From NCBI GenBank assembly GCA_025997715.1, contig BNUY01000008.1:1-36753 (forward strand): a stretch of DNA of 36,753 bases, given 5' to 3'. Below, piece by piece: positions 22,795 to 30,856 of the stretch. A program made the position numbers and the translations under genes. Positions within the stretch are counted from its first letter, which is position 1. Each line of letters starts with the position of its first letter. This DNA is from Spirochaetia bacterium. GTDB lineage: Bacteria > Spirochaetota > Spirochaetia > Treponematales > Breznakiellaceae. Under the pieces are notes generated by a model. That model did not search any database. It was not told the origin of the DNA and saw only the letters and a list, made by a program, of their open reading frames with translations.

Positions 22795-23498
22795 AGTTTC
22801 GGTGCGACTGCTGCGGCAGCATCCTGGAGGTATCGGAGAAGGGTCAGGAATCGGCCCAGTTCTGGGATCTTCGGGCGCAAGGGAAGCTCAGGTGCCCGGC
22901 CTGCAATGGGTATTTCCTGAAGCAAATTGACGGCACTGAAGAAGAGCCGGAGGAGTTTGATGGAATCTACGTTGACCATGTTCCTGGGTTCGGGAATGTG
23001 CATTACCAGTTCAATGGCATGGAGATTTACCGGAAATATGCCCAGGGTGAAACGGAGAACATCTATTCGATAAGCCCCTCAAGGTCACAAGCCAGAGCGC
23101 TGAATCTGTTTAAGCAGATGTTCCTGATAGCGAAGCGGGAGACGGTGGCCCGGTATGTAATAGACGGCGCCGATCTGTTCCACTACGCTGACCGGATAGC
23201 GAAAGCCTACTTTGACTTGGACTACTACATTCGTCTGATCGTTAAAAAAGGCTCTCTGAGCATCGGCGCCTGGGGAATAGACGTGAACAAGCCGGACCTG
23301 AAGCACACCGTGACCTACCGGGATATTTCTGATCCCCCCGGGAAGGACGGTGACGTAGTGGTCCGGGGCGTCCACCTGACAAAGATGAAAACCAAGGGGG
23401 ATTTGGAATTGGTGATACTGAAATCGAAGGTGATAATCCTTACCGCCCGGCTGGATTCAGTTTCAATGCCACTTTTCCCCGAAAAAATCCCTGTTTAG
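22791..23498 (+). CDS. Zinc-ribbon hypothetical protein (235 aa)
   Basis: CDCC at residues 5-8 and CPAC near 35-38 make an N-terminal zinc ribbon. The remaining 190 residues, including YARYVIDGADLF-like and FDLDYYIRLIVKKG strands, are not recognised. ATG 22791 overlaps the previous stop and follows AAGGAG. It is the last gene before the HTH regulator's operator region. Confidence 0.55.
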   Translation: MKFRCDCCGSILEVSEKGQESAQFWDLRAQGKLRCPACNGYFLKQIDGTEEEPEEFDGIYVDHVPGFGNVHYQFNGMEIYRKYAQGETENIYSISPSRSQARALNLFKQMFLIAKRETVARYVIDGADLFHYADRIAKAYFDLDYYIRLIVKKGSLSIGAWGIDVNKPDLKHTVTYRDISDPPGKDGDVVVRGVHLTKMKTKGDLELVILKSKVIILTARLDSVSMPLFPEKIPV

Positions 23499-23507
23499 CG
23501 GTTTAGT

Positions 23508-23547
23508 TTATATTCTATTGCAATAGAGTATAATATAATTATATTAT
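23508..23547 (+). promoter_or_regulatory. Palindromic operator/promoter region of the HTH regulator
   Basis: Two adjoining dyads. One, at 23508-23533, is symmetric about TTGCAA with a single mismatch and has the perfect core TCTATTGCAATAGA at 23514-23527. The other, at 23530-23547, is the perfect 18-base palindrome ATAATATAATTATATTAT. A TATAAT box at 23529-23534 falls where the dyads meet. The layout fits repressor sites over the promoter of the following HTH gene, suggesting autoregulation. Confidence 0.65.
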
Positions 23548-23560
23548 CGTGGAGGATAAG

Positions 23561-23812
23561 ATGAAAACGGTAAACGAGCTGTCAAAACGCATGAAAAAGC
23601 TGCGTATTGACCGCGGAGAAAATCTTGAAGACATGGCTGACCGGCTTGGTATAACTAGTGCCTACCTCAGCAACATGGAGACGAAGGGGATCATCCCGGC
23701 CGTACTGGCAAAGAAGCTGATTGTGACATACCAATTAGCGGGGGATGAAAAGACGGACCTGGTGAACGCCATATCGGACGGCGTACTGAAGCGGTTCTGG
23801 GGGAAGAAATGA
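23561..23812 (+). CDS. XRE/Cro-CI family HTH transcriptional regulator (83 aa)
   Basis: The region ENLEDMADRLGITSAYLSNMET (about residues 20-41) is a typical XRE helix-turn-helix. The protein is a bare DNA-binding domain with a short tail, Cro-like in size. ATG 23561 is five bases after GGAGG (23551-23555); a GTG at 23549 precedes the binding site and is rejected. Palindromes lie directly upstream. The stop overlaps the next gene (ATGA). No divergent repressor gene is seen, so this is not an obvious lysis/lysogeny switch. Confidence 0.8.
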   Translation: MKTVNELSKRMKKLRIDRGENLEDMADRLGITSAYLSNMETKGIIPAVLAKKLIVTYQLAGDEKTDLVNAISDGVLKRFWGKK

Positions 23813-24387
23813 GCGGCGGCTTTTTATTCGAGGGGGAAATCAGTATCGGGAAGTCCAAAGAAGAGGACATGAAGCTGGTGATGAGGACCGGCAGAGATCC
23901 TTATGAGTTTTACACCGACCCCTATACCCCATACTACAATGATTTTGACAAGCAATGGGAAGAGAAGCGGTGGTATTACGAGGGGCTTCGCAAGGTCTAT
24001 GAGCAGTACATTCGGCAGTTCATTGTGGACCCTCCGCAGAATAGGCCCACTCCCCCGGATGTCCAGAAGCTGATTTCCGATGCGCTCCTGGCCCAGAAGT
24101 ACAGCGTGGCGCGGACAATGAAGGACAGCCCTCATCAGTATTGCCTGCGGAAGAAGTGGGTGGGAGAGCCGGGCTTCATAGACGTAGTAAGACAGATGCG
24201 GAAGTATGGCTGCGTAGAGACTTTCGGTGGCCGGCTTTTTATGATATACATTCAAGGGAACTACAAGTATTGGACGATGGGCTACCCCTACGACGTAACC
24301 ACCCTGATAAACTGTACCACCCTGGAAAAGTGTTCATACGAAGAGTTCTGCGAAAAGGTAAGGAGGCCTCAATGGGGCATAGAATAA
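23809..24387 (+). CDS. Hypothetical protein (192 aa)
   Basis: Not recognised. ATG 23809 overlaps the HTH stop, so it is in the regulator's operon. It is tyrosine-rich, with DPYEFYTDPYTPYYND near residue 30 and a C-terminal beta/aromatic segment. Its last 16 bases overlap the methyltransferase gene and carry that gene's AGGAGG site. Confidence 0.6.
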   Translation: MSGGFLFEGEISIGKSKEEDMKLVMRTGRDPYEFYTDPYTPYYNDFDKQWEEKRWYYEGLRKVYEQYIRQFIVDPPQNRPTPPDVQKLISDALLAQKYSVARTMKDSPHQYCLRKKWVGEPGFIDVVRQMRKYGCVETFGGRLFMIYIQGNYKYWTMGYPYDVTTLINCTTLEKCSYEEFCEKVRRPQWGIE

Positions 24388-24929
24388 GCAATCGGGATAT
24401 TATGCTGGACGATCTGGATGATCTATTCCAGGGCGAAAAGGCAGACTGCCTGTACTCGGACCCTCCCTGGGGACTGGGAAACCTGAAATACTGGCGGACC
24501 ATGAACGGGCAGAAGGGCGTAAATGTGGAATGGATCGCCTTCCTTGAACGGATCAAGTTCCTCTACCAGCGGCACGTCAAAGGCCCCCTGTTTCTTGAAA
24601 CGGGTGTACGGTTTCAGGGAGACCTGGAAGGGGTATTCGGAAAATCCGATGCGGTTTACACCGTTATCTATAACACGAAGCTGCCGAACATGGTCATGTG
24701 TTGGGGCGCCGTTCCCCGGCAATCCCCGGAGGGCACCAGCGGTATTCAGACGCCGTATACGGTCCTGTCCACCTACGGCACCATACCAAACAGTATATTC
24801 GACTGTTGTGTGGGCCTGGGTATCGTGGCAAAGACCTGCAAGAAGTTGGGAGCAACCTGTTACGCAAACGAACTGAATCCGAAGCGCATGGCCGTCACCC
24901 AGAAGATTCTGCCATTCGAGACCGTATAA
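24372..24929 (+). CDS. DPPW-type DNA methyltransferase, beta-class order (185 aa)
   Basis: The catalytic motif DPPW is at residues 30-33 and the SAM-binding motif I, FDCCVGLG, at 143-150, with GATCYANELNP after it. Catalytic before SAM motif is the beta-class order of N4-cytosine/N6-adenine methyltransferases. At 185 aa it is small, leaving about 100 residues for target recognition. ATG 24372 is five bases after AGGAGG. Target base unknown. It is the third methyltransferase in the window. Confidence 0.7.
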   Translation: MGHRISNRDIMLDDLDDLFQGEKADCLYSDPPWGLGNLKYWRTMNGQKGVNVEWIAFLERIKFLYQRHVKGPLFLETGVRFQGDLEGVFGKSDAVYTVIYNTKLPNMVMCWGAVPRQSPEGTSGIQTPYTVLSTYGTIPNSIFDCCVGLGIVAKTCKKLGATCYANELNPKRMAVTQKILPFETV

Positions 24930-24933
24930 GCTC

Positions 24934-25911
24934 ATGTTACCGAAGATTCCCGCCTCAGAAATGAAGCACATCCGGCGCATCGGAGAAAGTCAGCTCTATG
25001 AATACATGGAACGGTCTCTTTGCGTTCCACCTTGGGATGGATTCAAGGGCAGGCTATCCAAAAGGATAGATGAATGGCTCAATTATTTTTACTGGCTATT
25101 CGGCGGCTGGATCAAAGAGGAGAATGGGATGTTCATATCAGAGCCCCAGTACCTTCCCGGAGTGACCCGGCTCATTGCTGAATATGTCATAAAATACGGG
25201 GAGTACATGGATTCCCCGGAATCCTGGAAGCCTGAGTATTTTGACCTGATAAGCGAAGATGAGCAGTTCAGGATAAATGACTATATCGGCTACGAGGATT
25301 TTAAGACCTTCAACCAGTTCTTTACCCGGGACATCAAGCCATGGAAGCGCCCTATCGGAGACGGATTCATTGCCCCTTGTGATGGCGTAGTCCAGAACGT
25401 GCTGTCAGTAATCGGCGGCAAGGCAGAAGCCAAGGTGAAGACCAGCCTTTTTCATTCTATGGATGCCCTATTGGATATGAGGAGCCGGATAAATCAGGGC
25501 ACCCTCATCGACATTTACCTGAATGTTTTTGACTGTCATCGGGTGTACTGCCCGGATGATGCGGATATTGTCAGCGTCACCAAGATTCCCGGGGGGAATT
25601 ATGTAGGCGGATTTGTGGAATACTTGAATGGGCACTATGTTCTTGATAGCAGCGAGTACGGATGGCAGGCAATCGAAACCAGAACCGTAATCGAAATGCA
25701 GACTAATACGCGGGGCCTGATATACCTGGTCATGGTGGGGATGTCTCATATCGGGTCCGTGGAAGTCAGCGTCCGGCCGGCGCAACACGTCAAGAAAGGG
25801 GATGAGATTGGGATGTTCAAGTTCGGCGGGTCCGGGGTAATCCTTGTCCTGCAGGGCGAGGTGAAGACTAAGAAGCGGCATTATCTGGCGAGGGAGACGT
25901 TAATCAAATAG
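24934..25911 (+). CDS. psd: Phosphatidylserine decarboxylase-like proenzyme (325 aa)
   Basis: PSD family members convert phosphatidylserine to phosphatidylethanolamine at the membrane and self-cleave to form a pyruvoyl group. Family motifs: NQFFTRDIKPWKRPI (127-141), APCDGVV with Asp150, NVFDCHRVYCP (198-207), VGMSHIGSVEV (268-278), and KKGDEIGMFKFGGSG (287-301). The cleavage motif LGST is GGSG here (cleavage would be G299/S300). The usual DYHRxH second histidine is Tyr205. The N-terminal 120 residues are unlike short bacterial PSDs. No clear ribosome binding site precedes ATG 24934. The substrate could differ from phosphatidylserine. Confidence 0.8.
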   Translation: MLPKIPASEMKHIRRIGESQLYEYMERSLCVPPWDGFKGRLSKRIDEWLNYFYWLFGGWIKEENGMFISEPQYLPGVTRLIAEYVIKYGEYMDSPESWKPEYFDLISEDEQFRINDYIGYEDFKTFNQFFTRDIKPWKRPIGDGFIAPCDGVVQNVLSVIGGKAEAKVKTSLFHSMDALLDMRSRINQGTLIDIYLNVFDCHRVYCPDDADIVSVTKIPGGNYVGGFVEYLNGHYVLDSSEYGWQAIETRTVIEMQTNTRGLIYLVMVGMSHIGSVEVSVRPAQHVKKGDEIGMFKFGGSGVILVLQGEVKTKKRHYLARETLIK

Positions 25912-25921
25912 GAGGGGAGCG

Positions 25922-26650
25922 ATGGAGATACACTGTACTTATAAGGAGCTGGTACCTTTGGCCGATTTGTCCATAGAAATGTGCAAGGGGCTGAAGGTAC
26001 GATTCAAAAAGGATTTGACTGAGGAGGCCCGGATGCTGCTTACCCACGGCTTCCTGACCCCTGTATTTGTCTGGAAAACCGAGCTGGCAAATGAAGTGGT
26101 TGATGGAGTGGGACGGGTCCTGGCAATGAGGCAGATCAACACCTACCTTCTGGGCCTGGATGCGAATGGGAAGATCGCCGAGGGCACCGGGGAGAAGGTT
26201 TCCGATGTACCCGTGATCTTCATTGCCGCAGAGAACTTTGACGAGGCCCGAAAAAAGGCTATCCTGGTCAATTCCATGTTTGGGAAGATAAACCGGGAGG
26301 AGCTGGTCAAATATGCTGAGGAAATAGCCTTCACGCCGGAGTACATCACCGCCCATGAATCCTATTTTGTCAGCAGCCATGAAGCGCAGGCCGCAGTGGT
26401 GGACATCAACTATGCCGGCGCCATAGACAAGGCCGAGAGCCATGCAGAACCAGCAGGGCTTCCGCAGGCCGCTGGGGATGATGTTTTTCAGCCTTCATCC
26501 TACACGCCTACGGTGGATATTGATGCGGTTGATGCCGGCGCCATAGACAAGGCCGAGAAGAAGATCAAGGAGACGGATAAGGACAAGCGTAAGCCAGTCA
26601 GGGAAATAACGTGCAAGCATTGTGGACACGTTTTCCATATAGGGGAATAG
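25922..26650 (+). CDS. ParB/Srx-domain-like protein with C-terminal zinc motif (242 aa)
   Basis: The N-terminal 140 residues follow the ParB-like N-terminal fold (VRFKKDLTEEARMLLTHGFLTPVFVWKT, DGVGRVLAMRQI, VPVIFIAAENFDEARKKAILVN). A repeated linker and a terminal CKHCGH...H metal motif follow. Two exact 27-base repeats (26412-26438 and 26532-26558) encode AGAIDKAE twice. ATG 25922 has AGGAGGGGAG upstream. First of three ParB-like genes here; phage ParB-like proteins serve as nucleases, NTPases or DNA-modification partners. Confidence 0.7.
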   Translation: MEIHCTYKELVPLADLSIEMCKGLKVRFKKDLTEEARMLLTHGFLTPVFVWKTELANEVVDGVGRVLAMRQINTYLLGLDANGKIAEGTGEKVSDVPVIFIAAENFDEARKKAILVNSMFGKINREELVKYAEEIAFTPEYITAHESYFVSSHEAQAAVVDINYAGAIDKAESHAEPAGLPQAAGDDVFQPSSYTPTVDIDAVDAGAIDKAEKKIKETDKDKRKPVREITCKHCGHVFHIGE

Positions 26651-26662
26651 GGAGGAATCGGG

Positions 26663-27160
26663 ATGGAAATACAGGTACAGGATTGCGGGACGGATTTTCT
26701 GGACTATCACCAGCTGAAAGAGTTCCAGGGCAATTTCAAGGAGAGGACTGAGGAGGACATCGCCGGGGTAAAGAAGGCCATTATAGATCACGGTTTTTCA
26801 TTCCCCATGTTTGTCTGGGAGAACGGCGGCCATTACTTTGTGCTGGACGGTCATGGGCGCCTGGCGGCCTTGAAGGAGCTGGAAGCCGAAGGGAACACGA
26901 TTCCCCGGATTCCCGTGGTCTATGTCCAGACCAAGACGCAGGAGGAGGCTATCCGGGTACTGCTGCTTTGCAACAGCCGGTATGGGTACATCACCGAAGC
27001 GTCCACCGAGACATTCATGGACAAGCTGGACTATTCTGACCTCATCAGTCACCTCAATGTGGATGACATTGTGATCGTGGATGAAAAAGCGGCCGGAGAA
27101 CGGCCGGCGCGGTACATTTACTGCCCGAAATGCGGAGCGATCTGTGAAGATATATTATAA
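26663..27160 (+). CDS. ParB/Srx-domain-like protein with C-terminal zinc motif (165 aa)
   Basis: Paralogue of the preceding gene. It has GVKKAIIDHGFSFPMFVWEN, the ParB-type DGHGRLAALKEL motif, IPVVYVQTKTQEEAIRVLLL, and a terminal CPKCGAIC likely to bind zinc with further ligands. ATG 26663 follows GGGAGGAATCGGG. The PAPS-reductase-like gene starts within its last codons. Confidence 0.7.
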   Translation: MEIQVQDCGTDFLDYHQLKEFQGNFKERTEEDIAGVKKAIIDHGFSFPMFVWENGGHYFVLDGHGRLAALKELEAEGNTIPRIPVVYVQTKTQEEAIRVLLLCNSRYGYITEASTETFMDKLDYSDLISHLNVDDIVIVDEKAAGERPARYIYCPKCGAICEDIL

Positions 27161-28253
27161 CGATGACGTGGTGACGGCGGGCCTGAAGCGGGTCCGCTTT
27201 ATTTACGAGCACTTTGGCCGGAAAACCTTCGTATTATTTTCAGGGGGGAAAGATTCCACCGTGTGCCTGGAACTGGCTCACATGGTTGCCCGGGAGATGG
27301 ACTTGCTGCCGGTGAATGTGATGTGGCTGGACCAGGAAGCTGAATGGGATTCCACCGTGGAATACTGCAGGGAAGTTTTTCACCGGGACTGGGTGAAGCC
27401 CTATTGGATTCAGGCTCCCTTTATCCTGGACAATTCCCTGAACGCTTCGGACGGCGGCCTACACTGCTGGTACGGTGTGAATGATATGCGGAAGCGGGAA
27501 CCGGATTCAATCCATGAGATTCCCGGCAGCGAAAAGCTCTATTTCGGTGAAATGCTGGACAAGAGTGGAAAGACCTTTTTTCCGGACGGATGCGGCATTT
27601 ACGGGGTGAGGTGTGACGAATCCCCGACTCGGAGAAAAGCCTTGCTCAATATCAAGCAGTTCGTTGGCCCTGAAGTATGGGGCGCCTCTGCCAAGGGAAA
27701 CCGCAGGGCCGGTGTAATCTATGATTGGACAACTGAGGACGTATGGGGATTCATCTGTAAATACAAGGCGAAGTACAACACCCTTTATGACACCCAGTTT
27801 CAGCACGGCGCCGGCAAGAACAATATGCGGGTATCTTCACTGGTTCACGAGACCGCTTTACACGCCCTGGACTATGCCCAGGAATTTGAGCATGGGATGT
27901 GGGAAAAATTGGTAGGCCGCATTGACGGGATCAATACATACAACCAATGCCGGGAAGCGTATCAATGCCCGGCTACCCTGCCATCGGCCTTTAAGAACTG
28001 GCCGGAGTACCGGAACTATCTGTTGGACGCCTTGGTGAAAGACCCTGAGCACAAGAAGATCATGGAGAAAGCCTTTGCGGCCAATGACAAGCAACTTGCC
28101 TTTCTCGATAAGGACATGGCCAAAAAAGTATATCGGACCCATATAAATGTCGTGCTGAAAGACGATTATTGTCTGACGCAGCTCAAAAATAAACGAGCTA
28201 CCATGCAGGGGTATTATTCAGCCATTAATAGACTTACCGGAGGATTATCATGA
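27144..28253 (+). CDS. ibrA: IbrA-like PAPS reductase/PP-loop protein (369 aa)
   Basis: The PP-loop SGGKDST is at residues 33-39, followed by PVNVMWLDQEAEWDS. The length and long C-terminal region match the IbrA/DUF3440 group of phosphoadenosine-phosphosulfate-reductase-like proteins rather than short assimilatory CysH. GTG 27144 is six bases after GGAG. Its TGA overlaps the next ATG, and the next gene is ParB-like, the IbrA-IbrB arrangement known from E. coli prophage-related loci. The biochemical role is not settled; adenylation or sulfur transfer is possible. Confidence 0.75.
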   Translation: MKIYYNDDVVTAGLKRVRFIYEHFGRKTFVLFSGGKDSTVCLELAHMVAREMDLLPVNVMWLDQEAEWDSTVEYCREVFHRDWVKPYWIQAPFILDNSLNASDGGLHCWYGVNDMRKREPDSIHEIPGSEKLYFGEMLDKSGKTFFPDGCGIYGVRCDESPTRRKALLNIKQFVGPEVWGASAKGNRRAGVIYDWTTEDVWGFICKYKAKYNTLYDTQFQHGAGKNNMRVSSLVHETALHALDYAQEFEHGMWEKLVGRIDGINTYNQCREAYQCPATLPSAFKNWPEYRNYLLDALVKDPEHKKIMEKAFAANDKQLAFLDKDMAKKVYRTHINVVLKDDYCLTQLKNKRATMQGYYSAINRLTGGLS

Positions 28254-28915
28254 CAGAGAAGGAAAAAGAGGCCCTGGAAATCCTGAAGGCTTATATCGGA
28301 GACGACATTGGCCGTGTGAATGAAATCCGCAGGGAATTATCGGCCCTGGACCAGCCCGTGGATCATATTATTTGGGTTCCCTGCGATCAGGTACATCCCA
28401 ATGACTATAACCCCAATGCCGTAGCCAAGAAGGAAATGGGGCTTTTGAAGAAGAGCATCCAGTCTGACGGCTACACCCAACCCATAGTCACGGTCCAGGA
28501 CGAGGACGGGAAATACTGTATCGTGGACGGATTTCACCGGTATTTCCTGGGCTCTAACGACCCAGATATTAAGGCCATGGTTAAGGGTTATCTCCCAATC
28601 GTGGTATTGGAGAAGGACATCAGTGACCGCATGGCCGCGACCGTCCGGCATAACCGTGCCAGAGGGAAACATTCCGTGGTGAGTATGTCCAGCCTGGTAT
28701 TCAAGCTCCTGGAAGCGGGCCGATCCGAAGAGGACATAGCCAATGAACTGGGGATGGAAGCGGAGGAAGTCATGCGCCTGAAGCACATAACCGGGTATGC
28801 CAAGCTGTACGAAAATCACCAATTTTCCAAGGCTTACGAGACCCCGGAAATGGCAAAGCACCGGGTAGATTACCTTAAAGAGCACCCAGGGGAAAACGGC
28901 GTTCAGTATGACTGA
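28250..28915 (+). CDS. ibrB: IbrB-like ParB-domain protein (221 aa)
   Basis: ParB-like N-terminal domain: IIWVPCDQVHPNDYNPN, QSDGYTQPIVTV, DGFHRYFLG, and the NRARGKH segment characteristic of this group. A helix-turn-helix-like part follows (SEEDIANELGMEAEEVMRLKHI). The start overlaps the PAPS-reductase-like stop (ATGA), so the pair is probably translationally coupled. Phage ibrAB-like pairs lie near terminase genes, as here. Confidence 0.75.
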   Translation: MTEKEKEALEILKAYIGDDIGRVNEIRRELSALDQPVDHIIWVPCDQVHPNDYNPNAVAKKEMGLLKKSIQSDGYTQPIVTVQDEDGKYCIVDGFHRYFLGSNDPDIKAMVKGYLPIVVLEKDISDRMAATVRHNRARGKHSVVSMSSLVFKLLEAGRSEEDIANELGMEAEEVMRLKHITGYAKLYENHQFSKAYETPEMAKHRVDYLKEHPGENGVQYD

Positions 28916-28962
28916 CCAAGAACCGGCTAATTTTTAATCGGCAAAAAAAACGGGGGAAAATT

Positions 28963-29526
28963 ATGAGTGAAGCGTGGAGAGCGACGACCTTCTCATCTAC
29001 CAGGCAGCCCGCCAAGCGGGGCCGAAAAAAGAACGTATTCGGGCCGCTGGCTAAGGAAAATAACCTGACCAACGATGACGTTAAGAAGATTTTCAAGAAC
29101 CTGCTTGTCTGTAAGCCGGAGGAGATGAGCAAGATTGTGGAGAAGTATCCCACGACCCTGACCATTGCCACGGCGAATATGCTGGCCCAGGAAATGAAGG
29201 GGGAACTGACCGGGCGCTATGTGCCTACGGGCAGGAAGATCCCAACCTTCAACCAGTCCGGGGATGTTCAGATGGACGCCAATGGACAGCCCGTGATGAT
29301 CGATGAAATGGTCCCGGAGCGCAAGCGGTCCTACGACATGGTGAAGTACATGATAGACCGGTGCTTCGGCAAGCCCGTTGAGGCGGGAGTGCTGCTCACG
29401 GGGCCTGTTGATTCCGATCTGCAGCAGACCGTGGAGGAAATATTTGGGAACGCCATGGAATCTTCAGAAAACAGTGCTCCGCTTTACATAGAGGCACGAG
29501 TTGTCAGCGAAGAAAATGAAGAATAG
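28963..29526 (+). CDS. terS: Putative terminase small subunit (187 aa)
   Basis: A basic N-terminus (QPAKRGRKKN) and a helical middle lie immediately upstream of the large terminase gene, the usual place for the DNA-recognition subunit. Sequence motifs are weak, so the call rests mainly on order. ATG 28963 has GGGGGAAA upstream. Confidence 0.5.
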   Translation: MSEAWRATTFSSTRQPAKRGRKKNVFGPLAKENNLTNDDVKKIFKNLLVCKPEEMSKIVEKYPTTLTIATANMLAQEMKGELTGRYVPTGRKIPTFNQSGDVQMDANGQPVMIDEMVPERKRSYDMVKYMIDRCFGKPVEAGVLLTGPVDSDLQQTVEEIFGNAMESSENSAPLYIEARVVSEENEE

Positions 29527-29537
29527 CGTTGTCCGGG

Positions 29538-30848
29538 ATGGGAAGAAACTGGGAAGACATTCTATGTACTCCACAAACAATCAATGAGATATCTATGAAT
29601 CCCGCCGTTAAGTTGGGGCATCTGATCGGCAAGAAAAAACTCATAGACATCCACTCAGACTGGATTCGGTATATCTGGGACAGCAACGTGGCTCGGGCTC
29701 TGATGGCCTTCCGGGGAAGCTATAAGACTACATCTTGTATTCTGATAGGCGCCATCCGGTGGATGCTGTTCCGTCCCAATGACCGTATTGCCATCATAAA
29801 GAAATCATACTCTGCCGGCGCTCAAGACCTGAAAGCCATAAACCAGGCCATGCAGCTCCCTGCGGTCCAGGTCCTTTTCAAGTATGTCCATGGGGCCTAT
29901 CCAAAGGCAACAGTGAACCGGGACGGTAAGCTGACCTACAATTTCAAGAAGACCATTACCCCGGAAGGGAGCCTGACGGCCCTTGGCCTCGACGGGAACA
30001 TGACCGGGTACCATTTTGATAAGATTATCTGCGATGACATCATCACCATAAAGGACCGTACCAGCCGGGCTGCCCGGGAGAACACGGTGGAAATGGTCCG
30101 GGAAATATCGACCAATATCATCGACCCTGGCAAGGGAAGCGGGTGGACCGGCACACCTTGGCACCGGAATGACGCATGGACTCAGATAAACCGATTCACC
30201 GGCATAATAAGGAAGTACCCAATCAGCAAGTGCAATTTTATCGGGGAAGAGTTTCTTGCCCGGAAGAAAGCGTCCACTACCCCATACCTTTTTGCGGCCA
30301 ACTATGAGCTGGAGCTACTGAGTGATGAATCCCTGTTATTCCAGGACCCGAAATATGGTATCTGGGATTATGCGGTAAAGGGCAGCGTTGCCCATATAGA
30401 CGCCGCCTATGATGGGGATCACTTTAACGCCATGACCATCGTTTCACCCCTGAGCAGGGATGAGTACCAAGCCGTAGGATTCACTTACGCGGGGAATGTG
30501 CAGGACTGGTACGGAGAAATACAGCGGCTTTACAGAAAATACCGTGTGAAGTATATTTATGTGGAAACCAACGGAGACAAAGGCTATTTGGCGCGTGATC
30601 TGAAAGAACGCAATATGCAGGTCAAGACCTACAGCGAGAATCAGAACAAGCACCTGAAGATCAGCACTTACCTCTACAATGCCTGGGGAGGAATTATCTG
30701 GGCAAAAGAGACCGATGATGAGTATATGAGCCAGATTCTGGATTACAAAGAAGGTTCCACGCCTGACGATGCCCCCGATAGTGGATCTTCTTTGTTTCGG
30801 GAAGAGTTTAGTACCAAAAAGTCAGCAGCATGGGCGCTGTACCAATAG
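29538..30848 (+). CDS. terL: Terminase large subunit (436 aa)
   Basis: Packages DNA into proheads. The ATPase core has the deviant Walker A FRGSYKTT (58-65) and Walker B with acidic IICDDI. The nuclease half begins at HIDAAYDGDHFNAM with paired aspartates. GWTGTPWHRNDAW fits the coupling region. ATG 29538 is taken over TTG 29529; neither has a strong binding site, so coupling to the small-subunit gene is likely. The order small terminase, large terminase, portal is standard. Confidence 0.85.
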   Translation: MGRNWEDILCTPQTINEISMNPAVKLGHLIGKKKLIDIHSDWIRYIWDSNVARALMAFRGSYKTTSCILIGAIRWMLFRPNDRIAIIKKSYSAGAQDLKAINQAMQLPAVQVLFKYVHGAYPKATVNRDGKLTYNFKKTITPEGSLTALGLDGNMTGYHFDKIICDDIITIKDRTSRAARENTVEMVREISTNIIDPGKGSGWTGTPWHRNDAWTQINRFTGIIRKYPISKCNFIGEEFLARKKASTTPYLFAANYELELLSDESLLFQDPKYGIWDYAVKGSVAHIDAAYDGDHFNAMTIVSPLSRDEYQAVGFTYAGNVQDWYGEIQRLYRKYRVKYIYVETNGDKGYLARDLKERNMQVKTYSENQNKHLKISTYLYNAWGGIIWAKETDDEYMSQILDYKEGSTPDDAPDSGSSLFREEFSTKKSAAWALYQ

Positions 30849-30856
30849 GAGGTGGC

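Noticed and set aside
28916..28962. Possible terminator between the IbrB-like gene and the terminase small subunit
   Set aside because: The region holds an A-run and short complementary pieces, but no convincing stem followed by a U-tract.
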